DNA of 64,000 nucleotides from NCBI RefSeq assembly GCF_016881405.1, contig NZ_WOFE01000001.1:310001-374000 (forward strand), written 5' to 3'. This DNA comes from Deefgea chitinilytica (GTDB lineage: Bacteria > Pseudomonadota > Gammaproteobacteria > Burkholderiales > Chitinibacteraceae). Below the pieces are notes generated by a model, which was not told the DNA's origin, did no database searches, and was given only the letters and a program-made list of their open reading frames with translations. The stretch's first letter is position 1. Each line of letters opens with the position of its first letter. Positions 30,713 through 40,457 of this stretch are shown one piece after another. Position numbers and translations under genes: made by a program.

Positions 30713-31207
30713 ATGAAAACAAACTTGAAAGTCATTTTGGGATGTGCAACGGTGGCGATAGCAGCACTGGGCTGGAATTATTTTGCTGCGGGCGCGCCGC
30801 TGCCCACCGCGCAGGCGATGACGACGCTTGCTGGTAAACAGATCAAAATCGATGACTACAAAGGTAAAGTCGTTTTGGTTAACTTTTGGGCAACCAGCTG
30901 CACCGGTTGTATGGCGGAAATGCCGGGCTTAGTCAAAGCACAGCAGAGCTTAGGCTCGGATAAATTGGTGACGATTGCAGTGGCCATGAGTTACGACAAT
31001 CTGGATTATATTCAAAATTATTTAGCTAAATCCGCGCTGCCATTTGAGGTGGTTTACGATCAAACTGGCGCGATTGCTAAGGCTTTTGGTGAGGTGCAAC
31101 TGACACCGACCTCTTTTGTGATTGGTAAAGATGGTCGTTTGCTGAAAAAAGTAGTGGGTGAGCTGAGTGAGGCGCAGTTAGTGCAAATGGTGAATCAAGC
31201 CATTTAA
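30713..31207 (+). CDS. TlpA-family thioredoxin-like protein
   Basis: 164 residues. N-terminal signal anchor ([21 protein letters not shown]) and a thioredoxin domain of the TlpA/ResA type with the active site C63-T-G-C66 in [18 protein letters not shown] and the cis-Pro segment [13 protein letters not shown]. It is exported to the periplasm, where such proteins reduce disulfides in apocytochromes or other targets. It follows a divergent groESL promoter and has its own terminator. Confidence 0.88.
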   Translation: MKTNLKVILGCATVAIAALGWNYFAAGAPLPTAQAMTTLAGKQIKIDDYKGKVVLVNFWATSCTGCMAEMPGLVKAQQSLGSDKLVTIAVAMSYDNLDYIQNYLAKSALPFEVVYDQTGAIAKAFGEVQLTPTSFVIGKDGRLLKKVVGELSEAQLVQMVNQAI

Positions 31208-31253
31208 TATTGCGTGAATCGCAGCTCAATTTTCTGCTGGAATTGGGTGAAAT

Positions 31254-31291
31254 GCTTGGGTGAAATCATCTCTATTTCACCCAAGCGTTTT
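31254..31291 (+). terminator. Rho-independent terminator after the TlpA gene
   Basis: 13-bp perfect stem GCTTGGGTGAAAT / ATTTCACCCAAGC, 7-nt loop, then GTTTT. Usable from the opposite side too, as the minus-strand DUF4344 gene ends at 31306. Confidence 0.75.
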
Positions 31292-31305
31292 GAGCTTGCC
31301 TTAGA

Positions 31306-32097
31306 CTATTTTTTTGCTTTTACAGCATAGGGGCGAATTAAGCGATGAACCCCATCTTGCAGTTGTTTCCATTCCCGAGGGCAGTAATCAGCTCGCCCTT
31401 GCGGCAGTAGTTCTTGTTTCACTAAGAATTCAGCTTCTTCTGGAAATTTGGCGTAGGTATAGCAAAGCATATTAAAGTAGCGTTGTTCAGATAATGGGTG
31501 AATATCTGAAAATGCACCAAAATCGTAGCGTGTATCGTCGCCAAAATTTTCATTTCTGCGCATGAAATAGAACTTGGCGCCTTGTAGCAGCTTTTTGACT
31601 TCGGCCATGTCTTTTTGCTCTAGGGAATAATGGAAAGCTACGGCATCTGCCGCAATTTCTTCATTGCCAATCAATGGAATTTTAAGAATATCAAAAATTG
31701 CATGGCTTAATTCATGTCTGAATAAGAAAACGGCGGCATGTTTTTTAATATCATCACGATATTTTTGGTCGTGATGGCCTAGCTGAGCTTCTACTTTTTC
31801 GACTAAGTCCTTGAAAATTTCATAGCACATAATCACGCGCGCTTCGCCAGGCACATACATTGCATTGACTTCATTGCATTGCTTGGCTTCCAGCGTCAGC
31901 GGTGTTGGCCATTGCAGGAGTTTTGCGGTACCGGCTGCAGCTTCCAGTGCTTGCCGTGATTTTAAAAACTCATAGTAAGGCTTTAAGTTTTCATCCACGG
32001 GTGGGGTGTAAGTGACGATGACTTGCGGTGCAGCAAAAGTTGTATTGAATGCGGCGCTGAGCATCAAGATTGAAAGCAACCGAATGATTTTTTGCAT
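31306..32097 (-). CDS. DUF4344-type putative secreted metallopeptidase
   Basis: 263 residues. Signal peptide (IIRLLSILMLSAAFNTTFA). Zinc-peptidase motif H128-E-L-S-H132 in FLFRHELSHAI, with a downstream Glu-rich stretch GNEEIAADAVAFH (about 143-155) that supplies the third ligand in gluzincin-like families. Cys residues (KQCNE, IMCYE, YCPRE) may form disulfides. The layout matches DUF4344 metallopeptidases of unknown substrate. It follows the tandem-repeat gene on the same strand, with a hairpin terminator between them. Confidence 0.78.
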   Translation of the reverse strand: MQKIIRLLSILMLSAAFNTTFAAPQVIVTYTPPVDENLKPYYEFLKSRQALEAAAGTAKLLQWPTPLTLEAKQCNEVNAMYVPGEARVIMCYEIFKDLVEKVEAQLGHHDQKYRDDIKKHAAVFLFRHELSHAIFDILKIPLIGNEEIAADAVAFHYSLEQKDMAEVKKLLQGAKFYFMRRNENFGDDTRYDFGAFSDIHPLSEQRYFNMLCYTYAKFPEEAEFLVKQELLPQGRADYCPREWKQLQDGVHRLIRPYAVKAKK

Positions 32098-32113
32098 TTT
32101 TCACTCCGAATAA

Positions 32114-32140
32114 AAAAGGGTGACTTAAGTCACCCTTTAC
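32114..32140 (-). terminator. Rho-independent terminator after the tandem-repeat gene
   Basis: AAAGGGTGACTTAAGTCACCCTTT palindrome with A/T-rich flanks; on the minus strand the tail reads TTTTTT. Confidence 0.8.
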
Positions 32141-32197
32141 TTTAATTGTGCATGCCGCAAATACAAGCGATCGTTTTTGCAGCTTGCTGCATTGGTC

Positions 32198-32599
32198 TTA
32201 TTTCGATGGGGCTACGGCTTTGTCGTTGCCGCCTTCACCTTTCAGCGGTTTAGCTGCTTTGTCGTTGCCACCTTCGCCTTTCAGTGGTTTCGCTGCTTTG
32301 TCATTGCCGCCTTCGCCTTTCAGTGGTTTAGCAGCTTTGTCGTTACCGCCTTCGCCTTTCAGTGGTTTAGCAGCTTTGTCGTTACCGCCTTCGCCTTTCA
32401 GTGGTTTAGCAGCTTTGTCGTTACCGCCTTCACCTTTCAGTGGTTTAGCAGCTTTGTCGTTGCCGCCTTCGCCTTTCAGAGGTTTAACCGCTTTGTCGTT
32501 ACCACCCTCCCCTTTAAGTGGGGCGCTTGCATTCGCTGCCATGGCAGTTACGCTAGCAAGTGAAAGAATCGCTGCAACTAAAACTGAACGTTTTTTCAT
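32198..32599 (-). CDS. Small secreted protein of 13-residue tandem repeats
   Basis: 133 residues from ATG 32599 (MKKRSVLVAAIL), with AAGGG upstream. A clear signal peptide ends SVTAMA-ANA; the rest is eight near-identical copies of PLKGEGGNDKAAK (first copy ends AVK, last ends AVAPSK). The mature protein is extremely low in complexity, Gly/Lys/Asp-rich, hydrophilic and surely disordered. No known domain. Possible roles are periplasmic or extracellular binding of metal or polymer, but nothing in the sequence decides. It precedes a DUF4344 peptidase gene on the same strand. Confidence 0.82.
   Translation of the reverse strand: MKKRSVLVAAILSLASVTAMAANASAPLKGEGGNDKAVKPLKGEGGNDKAAKPLKGEGGNDKAAKPLKGEGGNDKAAKPLKGEGGNDKAAKPLKGEGGNDKAAKPLKGEGGNDKAAKPLKGEGGNDKAVAPSK
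32209..32520 (-). repeat. 39-bp tandem repeat, 8 units
   Basis: Eight head-to-tail 39-bp units within the small secreted protein. Differences are mostly at synonymous positions (GTC/GTT, GCC/GCA), which suggests expansion by unequal exchange or slippage followed by purifying selection. Copy number is likely variable between strains. Confidence 0.93.
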
Positions 32600-32797
32600 G
32601 ATGTGTAAGCCCTTTGGTTGGTTTTGTGTTGACATTATTATTGTAGTTGAATGCTTATTCAGTGCAAAAAAATAGCTTAGCCTCGTATCAAAATTGTAAC
32701 TAAGTCAGTAAATGAAAATCTAAACAAAGATTAAAGTAAGGGGTTGGCTAAAAAGGCAAGTTTATGCATGCAACTCGCCCAATTAGCGTTTAAAAAA

Positions 32798-33826
32798 TTA
32801 GCTTAAAGCGGTCTTCAAGGCGCTGACGATAGTTGATAAATCTGCGCTAGTAATTTGCCAATGCGTTACCAGTCGCATCCAGCCGTGTTCTGGTGGATTA
32901 GCTTTGATGTGCGCTTGCGCGAGTGTTTGCATCAGAAAATCAACGTCAATTTCGCGAGTGAAACGCAGCCAAACCATATTGATGTGCACCGCAGATAAAT
33001 CAATTTCGATTCCTTCAATCGCAGCTAATTGCACAGCAAGTGCTTGAGCATTCTGATGATCCTCAATTAAACGTTGTGGCATGTCATTGAGTGCAATCAA
33101 GCCCGGTGCCGCCAATACGCCAGCTTGGCGCAGCCCGCCGCCGAGCAATTTACGTTTTTTGCGCGCTTTGGCAATAAACGCTTCGCTACCTAGTAGCATC
33201 GAGCCAATTGGCGCGGCCAAGCCTTTACTCAGGCAAAACATCAGCGAATCGCAATATTGAGTGATTTCACGCACGTCGACGTTCAAGTGCGCTGCGGCGT
33301 TAAACACCCGCGCACCATCTAAATGCACCGGCACGTTTTCCGCTTGCGCCACTTGCCAAATGGCTTGCATTGTTGCCAGTGGAATCACGCGGCCATTTGA
33401 ATGCGCATTTTCGATGCAAATCAAGCCGGTTTTTGGCTCGTGGATGTCAAAACCGTGGCGAATTTTGCGGCTGATTTTTGCGGCATCGAGCGTGCCATGG
33501 TCGCTGTCGAGTGTGCGCAATTGCACGCCGCTAATCGCCGCCGCCGCGCCGACTTCGTGATAAACAATATGGCTGTCGTCACCAACGATCACTTCATTAC
33601 CAGGCTGGCAGTGCGTGAAAATCGCCAATTGATTGCCCAGCGTACCAGTCGGAACAAACAGTGCCGCCGCTTTACCTAGTTTGCTTGCCGCTTGCTGCTC
33701 AAGCTCGATCACGGTTGGGTCATCAGCATAACAATCATCGCCGACAATGGCATTGGCCATGGCGGCACGCATCGCTGGGGTGGGATGAGTCACAGTATCG
33801 CTACGTAGGTCGAGTATTTTGTCCAT
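32798..33826 (-). CDS. ltaE: Low-specificity L-threonine aldolase
   Basis: 342 residues. PLP fold-type I with LRSDTVTHPTPAMRAAM, IVGDDCYADDPTV and GKAAALFVPTGTLGNQLAI; the PLP lysine is in FCLSKGLAAPIGSML (about Lys199). It splits threonine or allo-threonine to glycine and acetaldehyde. Monocistronic, divergent from the P-type ATPase. Confidence 0.94.
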   Translation of the reverse strand: MDKILDLRSDTVTHPTPAMRAAMANAIVGDDCYADDPTVIELEQQAASKLGKAAALFVPTGTLGNQLAIFTHCQPGNEVIVGDDSHIVYHEVGAAAAISGVQLRTLDSDHGTLDAAKISRKIRHGFDIHEPKTGLICIENAHSNGRVIPLATMQAIWQVAQAENVPVHLDGARVFNAAAHLNVDVREITQYCDSLMFCLSKGLAAPIGSMLLGSEAFIAKARKKRKLLGGGLRQAGVLAAPGLIALNDMPQRLIEDHQNAQALAVQLAAIEGIEIDLSAVHINMVWLRFTREIDVDFLMQTLAQAHIKANPPEHGWMRLVTHWQITSADLSTIVSALKTALS

Positions 33827-33893
33827 TGTTGATCTCCATTCAGATCGCTGCAGTCTAAACTAACTAGAGCATTCCAGCCTATGGAGGCCAATT

Positions 33894-36524
33894 GTGAAGA
33901 TTTGGCATCAAATGAGTTCGGATGAAGTCTTGACGCACTGGCAATCGCATGCAGAACATGGCTTAAGTCATGCCTTGGCGCAAACACGGCAACTAGAGTT
34001 TGGCAAAAATCAGCTACCGACCGCCGTTGCGCAATCATTGTGGCAGCGTATTTGGCATCAGCTAGCGCAGCCTTTGGTCTTGGTGTTGATTTTCGCTGGC
34101 GCGGTGACGCTGGCGCTGGGCGAATGGGTCGATGCTTCAGTGATTTTGGGTGTGGTTGTAATCAACGCGGTAGTGGGTTTGATTCAAGAAGGTCGCGCTG
34201 AGCAAGCGCTGCTGGCCTTGGCCGAGCATTTAGGGCAAGACGTGCATACGGTGCGCGATGGTCAGGCATTGCGTTTGGCGGTCGAAGAATTGGTGCCGGG
34301 CGATGTGGTGCACTTGAGCGCTGGCGACAAAGTACCTGCTGACTTGCGATTATTTCACGCTAATGAATTGGCTGCGCATGAGGCGATGTTGACCGGGGAA
34401 TCTTTGCCCGTTGATAAGCATATCAAAGCGCTGGATGCGGCAACGCAATTAGCCGAGCGCGGCAATATGGTGTTTGGCGGCACGATGCTGCTGCGTGGTA
34501 ATGCGAAAGGCGTGGTCGTTGCGACCGGACTCAATACCGAAACAGGCAAAATTGCGGCGAGTTTATTGCAAACCGACGCGATGATCACGCCGTTGACGCG
34601 GCAAATCACGCAATTTGCCAATCAATTGCTGTGGATTATCATCGCCTTGGCGGTGCTGACGTTTGCCGTCGGCATGGTGCGCGGCGAAAGTGCCTATGAC
34701 ATGTTTATGGCCGCAGTCGCGCTGGCCATTGGCGCGATTCCCGAGGGCTTGCCTGCCGCGGTGACGATTACGCTGGCAATTGGTGTGGCGCGAATGGCCC
34801 AGCAAGGCGCGATTATTCGCCACTTACCCGCCGTAGAAACCTTGGGCGGCACCACCGTGATTTGCTCGGACAAAACTGGCACCTTGACTGAAAACCGAAT
34901 GACGGTGACGGCATTGTACGTGGCGGGAAAAGTTGAGAAATTGATGTATGTTGATAGAGGCTTTGATAATCAAGATCTAGATCAAGATACGTCAAGATTA
35001 ATCCAGGCTGCTGTGCTGTGTAATGATGCTGTGTTGCTTTCTGATGGCACATTCACAGGCGATCCAACCGAAACAGCGCTCTTGGTAATGGCGCAGCAAT
35101 TTGGGCTCGAGGTAGCTGTAATTCGCCAACAAGCCCCACGGCGAGATGCGGTGTCGTTTAGCGCCGAGCGCAAAAGCATGCAAACCTTGCATTGCTCAGC
35201 TGAAGGGAGCATCGCCCAGCATTATCTCAAAGGCGCGCCGGAAGTCATTTTGCCCTTGTGCGCTTTGGGTGACGAGGTTGCTGCTCAAGTCAGCGAAATG
35301 GCTGCCATGGGTTTGCGCGTGTTGGCTTTTGCGGCGCGAGGTAATGACGCAGCTAAGCTTGATCTTGAGCTTGATTTAAGCGCATCCAATTCTGGCTGTG
35401 ATTGGCGCTTTTTGGGCTTGATCGGCATGATCGATCCGCCACGCCAAGAGGTTAAAGCGGCGATTCTCCAATGCCAAGCCGCGGGTATTCGCATCAAAAT
35501 GATTACTGGCGATCATCCGGTGACAGCCGCAGCGATTGCGACGCAATTGGGCTTGATGCAAGCCAATACGACAGTTCTTACTGGCCAAGAGTTAGCCAAA
35601 AATAGCCCTGAGCAATTGCAAGAGATTGTGCGTAATGTGGCGGTGTTTGCGCGTGTCGCTCCCGAGCAAAAATTGCAATTAGTGCGCGCATTACAGGCCA
35701 ATGGTGAAATTGTCGCGATGACTGGTGATGGCGTGAACGACGCGCCGGCACTGAAAGCTGCTGAGATTGGCATCGCAATGGGGCAGGGCGGTACCGAAGT
35801 CGCCAAAGAAGCTGCTGCGATGGTGCTGACGGACAATAATTTTGCCACTTTGGTCGCCGCTGTGCGGCAGGGGCGCGGCGTTTACGCGAATTTGCAGAAA
35901 TTCATCACATGGACCTTGCCGACCAATATTGGCGAAGGTTGCGTGATTTTGGTTGCGATTTTAAGCGGCACCTTGCTGCCGGTGACGCCGCTGCAAATCT
36001 TGTGGATCAATATGAGTACCGCTTTGCTGTTGGGGATGATGTTGGCGTTTGAGCCGGTTGAGTCTACGGTGATGCAGCAACTGCCTCGCAATCCACGTGC
36101 CGCCTTATTGAGTAAAACCTTGGTTTTTCGTATGGTTTTGGTGGGTTTTTTGTTTTTACTGCTGGTGTTCGGCCTGTTTCACTGGGCGTTAGCGCAGGAA
36201 GTGCCCGTTGGGCAGGCTAGAACGATTGCAGTGAATGCGTTTGTGGTCGCGCAAATTGCCTATTTATTTACTTGTCGATCTTTAACTGGCGGTTGCTGGT
36301 CTTTGGGTTGGTGCAGTAATCCATCAGTGTGGCTCGGTAGCGCTGTGATGCTGGTGCTGCAAGGCCTGTTTACTTATTGGGCACCAATGAATCATTTATT
36401 TGGCTCAAGTCCATTTGCTGCCGTGTATTGGCTGTGGATTAGCGTGGGTGCTTTGCTGATTGGCTTGTTGGTTGAGTTAGAAAAAATGCGGACTACAGCC
36501 GCGGCGCGAAGTTCTGTAAGATAA
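33894..36524 (+). CDS. Cation-transporting P-type ATPase (P2, SERCA/PMR1-like)
   Basis: 876 residues. GTG start with GGAGG seven nt upstream. N-terminal cation-ATPase domain ([12 protein letters not shown]..), TGES at the actuator domain, ion-site helix [18 protein letters not shown] (M4), phosphorylation motif [11 protein letters not shown] (Asp326), the nucleotide-binding KGAPE, then TGDHPVTA and [18 protein letters not shown]-type hinge (AEIGIAMG). About ten membrane helices. The PEGLP motif in M4 fits Ca2+ or Na+/K+-type (P2A/P2-like) pumps rather than heavy-metal P1B pumps; no N-terminal CxxC domain. The transported ion is not proven. Confidence 0.92.
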   Translation: MKIWHQMSSDEVLTHWQSHAEHGLSHALAQTRQLEFGKNQLPTAVAQSLWQRIWHQLAQPLVLVLIFAGAVTLALGEWVDASVILGVVVINAVVGLIQEGRAEQALLALAEHLGQDVHTVRDGQALRLAVEELVPGDVVHLSAGDKVPADLRLFHANELAAHEAMLTGESLPVDKHIKALDAATQLAERGNMVFGGTMLLRGNAKGVVVATGLNTETGKIAASLLQTDAMITPLTRQITQFANQLLWIIIALAVLTFAVGMVRGESAYDMFMAAVALAIGAIPEGLPAAVTITLAIGVARMAQQGAIIRHLPAVETLGGTTVICSDKTGTLTENRMTVTALYVAGKVEKLMYVDRGFDNQDLDQDTSRLIQAAVLCNDAVLLSDGTFTGDPTETALLVMAQQFGLEVAVIRQQAPRRDAVSFSAERKSMQTLHCSAEGSIAQHYLKGAPEVILPLCALGDEVAAQVSEMAAMGLRVLAFAARGNDAAKLDLELDLSASNSGCDWRFLGLIGMIDPPRQEVKAAILQCQAAGIRIKMITGDHPVTAAAIATQLGLMQANTTVLTGQELAKNSPEQLQEIVRNVAVFARVAPEQKLQLVRALQANGEIVAMTGDGVNDAPALKAAEIGIAMGQGGTEVAKEAAAMVLTDNNFATLVAAVRQGRGVYANLQKFITWTLPTNIGEGCVILVAILSGTLLPVTPLQILWINMSTALLLGMMLAFEPVESTVMQQLPRNPRAALLSKTLVFRMVLVGFLFLLLVFGLFHWALAQEVPVGQARTIAVNAFVVAQIAYLFTCRSLTGGCWSLGWCSNPSVWLGSAVMLVLQGLFTYWAPMNHLFGSSPFAAVYWLWISVGALLIGLLVELEKMRTTAAARSSVR

Positions 36525-36551
36525 GCCGATTGTCGCAATGGATAACAGTTG

Positions 36552-37871
36552 ATGCATCAAAACTTTCAAAATCAAGCCTGGTTGCGTCGCAGTCAAGACG
36601 CAGTTTGGCATCCGTGCACGCAAATGAAACGCCACGAAACGCTGCCGCTGATCCCGATAGCGCGCGGTGATGGCGTTTGGTTGTATGACATGGATGGCCA
36701 TCGCTATCTGGATGCGGTATCGAGCTGGTGGGTGAATTTATTTGGCCATAATCAACCGCGTATTAAAACGGCGATTACCGCGCAAATGGACCAACTTGAG
36801 CATGTGATGTTGGCGGGATTTACGCATCAGCCGGTGGTCGAACTCTCTGAGCAGCTTGCTGAATTAACCGGCCTTGGCCACGCGTTTTACGGCTCAGACG
36901 GCGCATCGGCGACTGAAATTGCGCTCAAAATGGCAGCGCATTATTGGCGAAACTTGGGGTTGCCGGAAAAAAACCGCTTTGTGTATTTGCAAGACAGCTA
37001 TCACGGTGAAACCGTGGGTGCGCTATCGGTCACCGATGTGCCCATTTTCCGCACTGCGTATGCGCCATTAGTTCGTGAAAATTTTTCAGTGCAAAGCCCT
37101 GATTCACGCCAAGCGCAGGGTGAACAAACAGCTGAAGATGTCGCACTGTGGGCCTTGCAAGATTTAGAGCGCGTACTGGTTGCGCATCACCATGAAATTG
37201 CAGCGTTGATTGTCGAGCCGCTCGTGCAAGGTGCGGCGGGTATGGCGATGTATCATCCGATTTACCTAGCTCAGGCACGGATACTATGCGACAAATACAG
37301 TGTGCTCTTGATTGCGGATGAAATCGCGGTCGGTTTTGGCCGCACTGGAACGATGTTTGCTTGTGAACAAGCGGCGATTAAACCGGATTTGATTTGTTTA
37401 TCCAAAGGCATTACCGGGGGGTATTTGCCCTTGGCTGCTGTATTGTGTAGCGATGCAGTCTATACTGCCTTTTATGCTGATGAAACGGTCAAGGCATTTT
37501 TGCATTCGCATTCGTATACCGGGAATGCCTTGGCGTGTGCCGCAGCGTTGGCGACCTTGGCGATCTTTAAAGACGATGCGGTGATTGCGCAAAACCAAGC
37601 CAAAGCTGCTCGGTTTAATGCAATTTTTGCACCTTTGGCGCAACACCCACGAATTCAAAACTGGCGCCAGTGCGGCATGATTTGGGCGTTTGAAATCAGC
37701 GATGTATCGCCAAACTTTGCTAGCGAGTGTTTTGTGGCGGCGCTCAAAGAAGAAATTTTATTGCGCCCCATCGGCAATACGCTCTATTTTATGCCACCCT
37801 ATACGATGACTGACGCGCAAGCGCAATTTTTGCTCGCTGGCACTTTAAATGCCCTAGAGAAATGCTGGTAA
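36552..37871 (+). CDS. bioA: Adenosylmethionine-8-amino-7-oxononanoate aminotransferase
   Basis: 439 residues from ATG 36552. Class III aminotransferase with WHPCTQMKRHE at the N-terminus (BioA-specific), YGSDGASATEIALKMA, YHGETVGALSV, DEIAVGFGRTGTMFACE and PLP lysine in CLSKGITGGYLPLAA. It uses SAM as amino donor to form diaminopelargonic acid in biotin synthesis. No other bio gene is adjacent; it lies 27 nt after the ATPase gene and 15 nt before the PilZ-like gene, so all three may be cotranscribed. Confidence 0.95.
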   Translation: MHQNFQNQAWLRRSQDAVWHPCTQMKRHETLPLIPIARGDGVWLYDMDGHRYLDAVSSWWVNLFGHNQPRIKTAITAQMDQLEHVMLAGFTHQPVVELSEQLAELTGLGHAFYGSDGASATEIALKMAAHYWRNLGLPEKNRFVYLQDSYHGETVGALSVTDVPIFRTAYAPLVRENFSVQSPDSRQAQGEQTAEDVALWALQDLERVLVAHHHEIAALIVEPLVQGAAGMAMYHPIYLAQARILCDKYSVLLIADEIAVGFGRTGTMFACEQAAIKPDLICLSKGITGGYLPLAAVLCSDAVYTAFYADETVKAFLHSHSYTGNALACAAALATLAIFKDDAVIAQNQAKAARFNAIFAPLAQHPRIQNWRQCGMIWAFEISDVSPNFASECFVAALKEEILLRPIGNTLYFMPPYTMTDAQAQFLLAGTLNALEKCW

Positions 37872-37886
37872 CTCAATTAAGAACCG

Positions 37887-39458
37887 ATGCCTTTACAACT
37901 TACGCTACCTGAACCTGATCCGAACTTAGCTCGTTCGGTTGAAACCAATCCATTGCACTTGCGCGAATGGCTGATCGGCTTGCCCACTGGTAATGTGATG
38001 GAAGCGGGGCGCTTGCTGCTCGATGCGCTGGCTACTTTAAATCGAGTGAAGCTCGAGGCCGAAGATCGCGCCAAATTACTCGATGAATATCAGAATTCAT
38101 TAGAAATGCTGACCGGTGCTTTTGAAACCGCCTACGCTTCACCCGGTTTGCCGATGAAAGACAGCGCACGACAAGCCGCGCAATTGGCGCTTAATTTATG
38201 GTTGGAAATGGGATTAGGCTGGAAACAGGCCTTGATGGACAAGGTGGAAAAGAAATTTTCTTTCTTCACCTCGACCAAAATGATCCCGATTTTAATGCAG
38301 TCAGTGCTGTACTGTTTTTGGCGTACGTTTCAAGTGTGTACTCGTTTATTTCAGCCCTTACCGATGGGGGTGTGGGGGGAAATTCATCAGGTATTTCGCT
38401 ACGCGGTGGAAAATAAATATCTGGATGAGCGCAAAAGCGATAATCCGAAAGAGAAGGCGTCTCGCTCGATTGCAACGATTTACAAGCAAATTCTCTTATT
38501 GGCGTTGGCCGACCCGCAACGTTTTTCTGGGCCTGAGCTGGATAAAATTATTGAGATAATTGAAGGCTATGCTTTATACGCGCATTTTCAGCCTGTGAGT
38601 AAGCTCAATTCATCGGCGGGCTTTTTTCTGATCGAGCTCGATCTTGATCGGCCACCACAGTTTGTCGGTCATCGTTCTTTGGATCATTTAACGGGTCAAT
38701 GCCTGTTATTTGACACGATTGAGTTGGCGAAAAAACTGCATAAAGCAGAGAGTAATGTCGAGCTCAAAGTTCCACTGGCGCACGACCGGCAAAAGGTGCA
38801 AATGTGGCTGGAGTTACTGCGGCGTGTTATTCGGCAATGGAGTATTTCCCCGCAGCGTTTGTATCAGCGGATTCCGGCGCAATCCTCGGTTGAAGTGGTG
38901 CTAGGTTTGCCGATTTCGGTCTTGCACCTGAATGGCGGCATGCCTTTGCAGCCTAGTTTAGGTGCTCATCATCTGAGTGCGGCGTTTGCAGCGATTGATG
39001 TGGCTGAAATGCAGCCTATTCCATGGCAGGTCATCAATGAAAGCCCTGGTGGCTATGCCATTTTGGCGCGTGATTTACCGAGTGAGCAGGCTAGGCCCGG
39101 TGAAATCGTCGCGATTCGTGCGGCTAGCGACGCAGGTTGGATGGTGGCTTCTATTCGTTGGCTACAGCAGCGTCATGATGGTGCGACCGAAATGGGCTTG
39201 CAAGTGATGAGCGCCAAAGCGCAGCCGGTCTTGGTGCGGCCATTAGGTAATGGTGAAACCCAATATCAAGCGGCATTGCTGTTGCCGAGTATTGCTGCGC
39301 TAAAACAATCGCAACGCGTTGTGGCTGTCAAAGGCTGCTACACGCCATTACGCGAGTTTTCGGTCGTTCACAGTAGTGGTGATGAAAGCAAAATTCGCAG
39401 CGCCAAATTGATTGAGCAGCAAATGGGTTACGACTTGTTTGAATATACAACAGATTGA
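37887..39458 (+). CDS. Large protein with C-terminal PilZ-like domain
   Basis: 523 residues, soluble. The N-terminal part (about 1-370) is helical and not assigned; it contains LREWLIGLPTGNVMEAGRLLLDALATLNRVKL. From about 390 on, the pattern INESPGGYAI..RPGEIVAIRAASDAGWMVASIRWLQQRHDGATEMGLQVMSAKAQPVLVRP is the second half of a PilZ-type barrel. The canonical RxxxR is not obvious, so c-di-GMP binding is uncertain. Similar large proteins occur widely in betaproteobacteria with no known function. It lies 15 nt after bioA. Confidence 0.65.
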   Translation: MPLQLTLPEPDPNLARSVETNPLHLREWLIGLPTGNVMEAGRLLLDALATLNRVKLEAEDRAKLLDEYQNSLEMLTGAFETAYASPGLPMKDSARQAAQLALNLWLEMGLGWKQALMDKVEKKFSFFTSTKMIPILMQSVLYCFWRTFQVCTRLFQPLPMGVWGEIHQVFRYAVENKYLDERKSDNPKEKASRSIATIYKQILLLALADPQRFSGPELDKIIEIIEGYALYAHFQPVSKLNSSAGFFLIELDLDRPPQFVGHRSLDHLTGQCLLFDTIELAKKLHKAESNVELKVPLAHDRQKVQMWLELLRRVIRQWSISPQRLYQRIPAQSSVEVVLGLPISVLHLNGGMPLQPSLGAHHLSAAFAAIDVAEMQPIPWQVINESPGGYAILARDLPSEQARPGEIVAIRAASDAGWMVASIRWLQQRHDGATEMGLQVMSAKAQPVLVRPLGNGETQYQAALLLPSIAALKQSQRVVAVKGCYTPLREFSVVHSSGDESKIRSAKLIEQQMGYDLFEYTTD

Positions 39459-39459
39459 T

Positions 39460-39506
39460 GGGTATATCCTGTAAAGCATTCATCCTAAAAGCCTGCCGTC
39501 TTATAC
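39460..39506 (+). repeat. 47-bp GGGTAT...ATAC element, copy 4 (weak)
   Basis: Begins GGGTATATCCTG one nt after the preceding stop codon and ends TTATAC, covering the xerC stop codon (39501-39503). Length is exactly 47, but the arms hardly pair, and it overlaps a terminator hairpin. The least certain copy. Confidence 0.4.
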
Positions 39507-39520
39507 GTCAGGCTTTTTTG
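39487..39520. terminator. Bidirectional terminator between PilZ-like gene and xerC
   Basis: AAAAGCCTG / CAGGCTTTTTT with a 13-nt loop, A4 and T6 flanks. The xerC stop codon lies in the loop. Confidence 0.8.
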
Positions 39521-40448
39521 CTCTGGGATGTGCTCTATCGTAAGTAGCGGCTAAATGCTGAAAGTCTAAATGTGTATACACTTGTGTGGTCGCAATGCTG
39601 GCGTGGCCGAGTAATTCTTGTACCGCGCGCAAATCACTAGAAGATTGCAATAAATGGCTGGCACAACTATGCCGCAATTTGTGCGGGTAAAGTGGCTCAG
39701 TGATGCCGAGCGTTTCTTGCCATTGCCTGAGGCGCAACTGCACCGCACGGGTCGTCAGCGGCGTACCTTTATTGCTGACAAATACGGAATGTGCACTGGG
39801 ATGCGCTAATTGCGTACGCAGCAATAACCAGCGCCGAATCGCTTCTTGCGCCATATGACCAATCGGCACAATGCGGGATTTATTGCCTTTGCCCGTGACT
39901 GTCGCCAAGCCTTGATGCAAATCTAAATCAATTAATTGCAAACTGACCAGTTCACTCACCCGCAGTCCAGAGGAATAAGCGAGTTCAAAAATCGCTTTAT
40001 CACGCGCTTGCAGCGCTTCGGCGTCGGGCATGTTTTCTAAAAAACCAACGGCATCGTCGCTATTGAGCGCAGCCGGTAGTGCTTTGATCGATTTAGGCGC
40101 TTTGACACCTTCAACAGGATTGATCGGCCATTTCAAATCACGGCACATTAGGCGATAAAACGCGCGCCACGCCGATAAAACTCGGGCAATTGAGCGACCA
40201 GATAAGCCTGCGCTGGCCAATTGCCGCACAAAACCGCGAATGGTTAACGGGGTCAGCGTGGCTAAATCGCTACCTTTGGCATACTGGGCTAGTAGTGCCA
40301 GATCGCGTTCATACGCCAGCAGTGTGTGAGCGCTACTGGCTTTTTCACCGGATAAATAGCGAAAAAAATGCGCGAAGTGCTGCTCGGTTTGTGGGTCGAG
40401 CGGCGTTTTCGCGCTGTTTTTCTCTGATGATTTTGTTGCTGTTTTCAA
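39501..40448 (-). CDS. xerC: Tyrosine recombinase XerC
   Basis: 315 residues. N-terminal SAM-like core-binding domain (about 20-110) and C-terminal catalytic domain with all pentad parts: Arg in SSGLRVSELVSL, Lys in GKGNKSRIVP, H-x-x-R in HKLRHSCASHLL, and LGHASIATTQVYTH with the catalytic Tyr. XerCD resolves chromosome dimers at dif. Genomic context dapF-DUF484-xerC is the conserved housekeeping one, so this is not an integrase. Confidence 0.96.
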   Translation of the reverse strand: MKTATKSSEKNSAKTPLDPQTEQHFAHFFRYLSGEKASSAHTLLAYERDLALLAQYAKGSDLATLTPLTIRGFVRQLASAGLSGRSIARVLSAWRAFYRLMCRDLKWPINPVEGVKAPKSIKALPAALNSDDAVGFLENMPDAEALQARDKAIFELAYSSGLRVSELVSLQLIDLDLHQGLATVTGKGNKSRIVPIGHMAQEAIRRWLLLRTQLAHPSAHSVFVSNKGTPLTTRAVQLRLRQWQETLGITEPLYPHKLRHSCASHLLQSSSDLRAVQELLGHASIATTQVYTHLDFQHLAATYDRAHPRAKKPDV

Positions 40449-40457
40449 AGCGAGTCT

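Noticed and set aside
32209-32520. CRISPR-like array
   Set aside because: The repeats are directly adjacent without unique spacers and are in frame inside a coding gene.
32148-32675. Long open frames on the + strand across the 39-bp repeats
   Set aside because: A repeat of 39 bp (multiple of three) without stops keeps several frames open; only the minus frame has signal peptide and ribosome binding site.
39501-40448. Phage or integron integrase
   Set aside because: The protein has XerC features and sits in the conserved dapF-DUF484-xerC order; no attachment sites or cargo.
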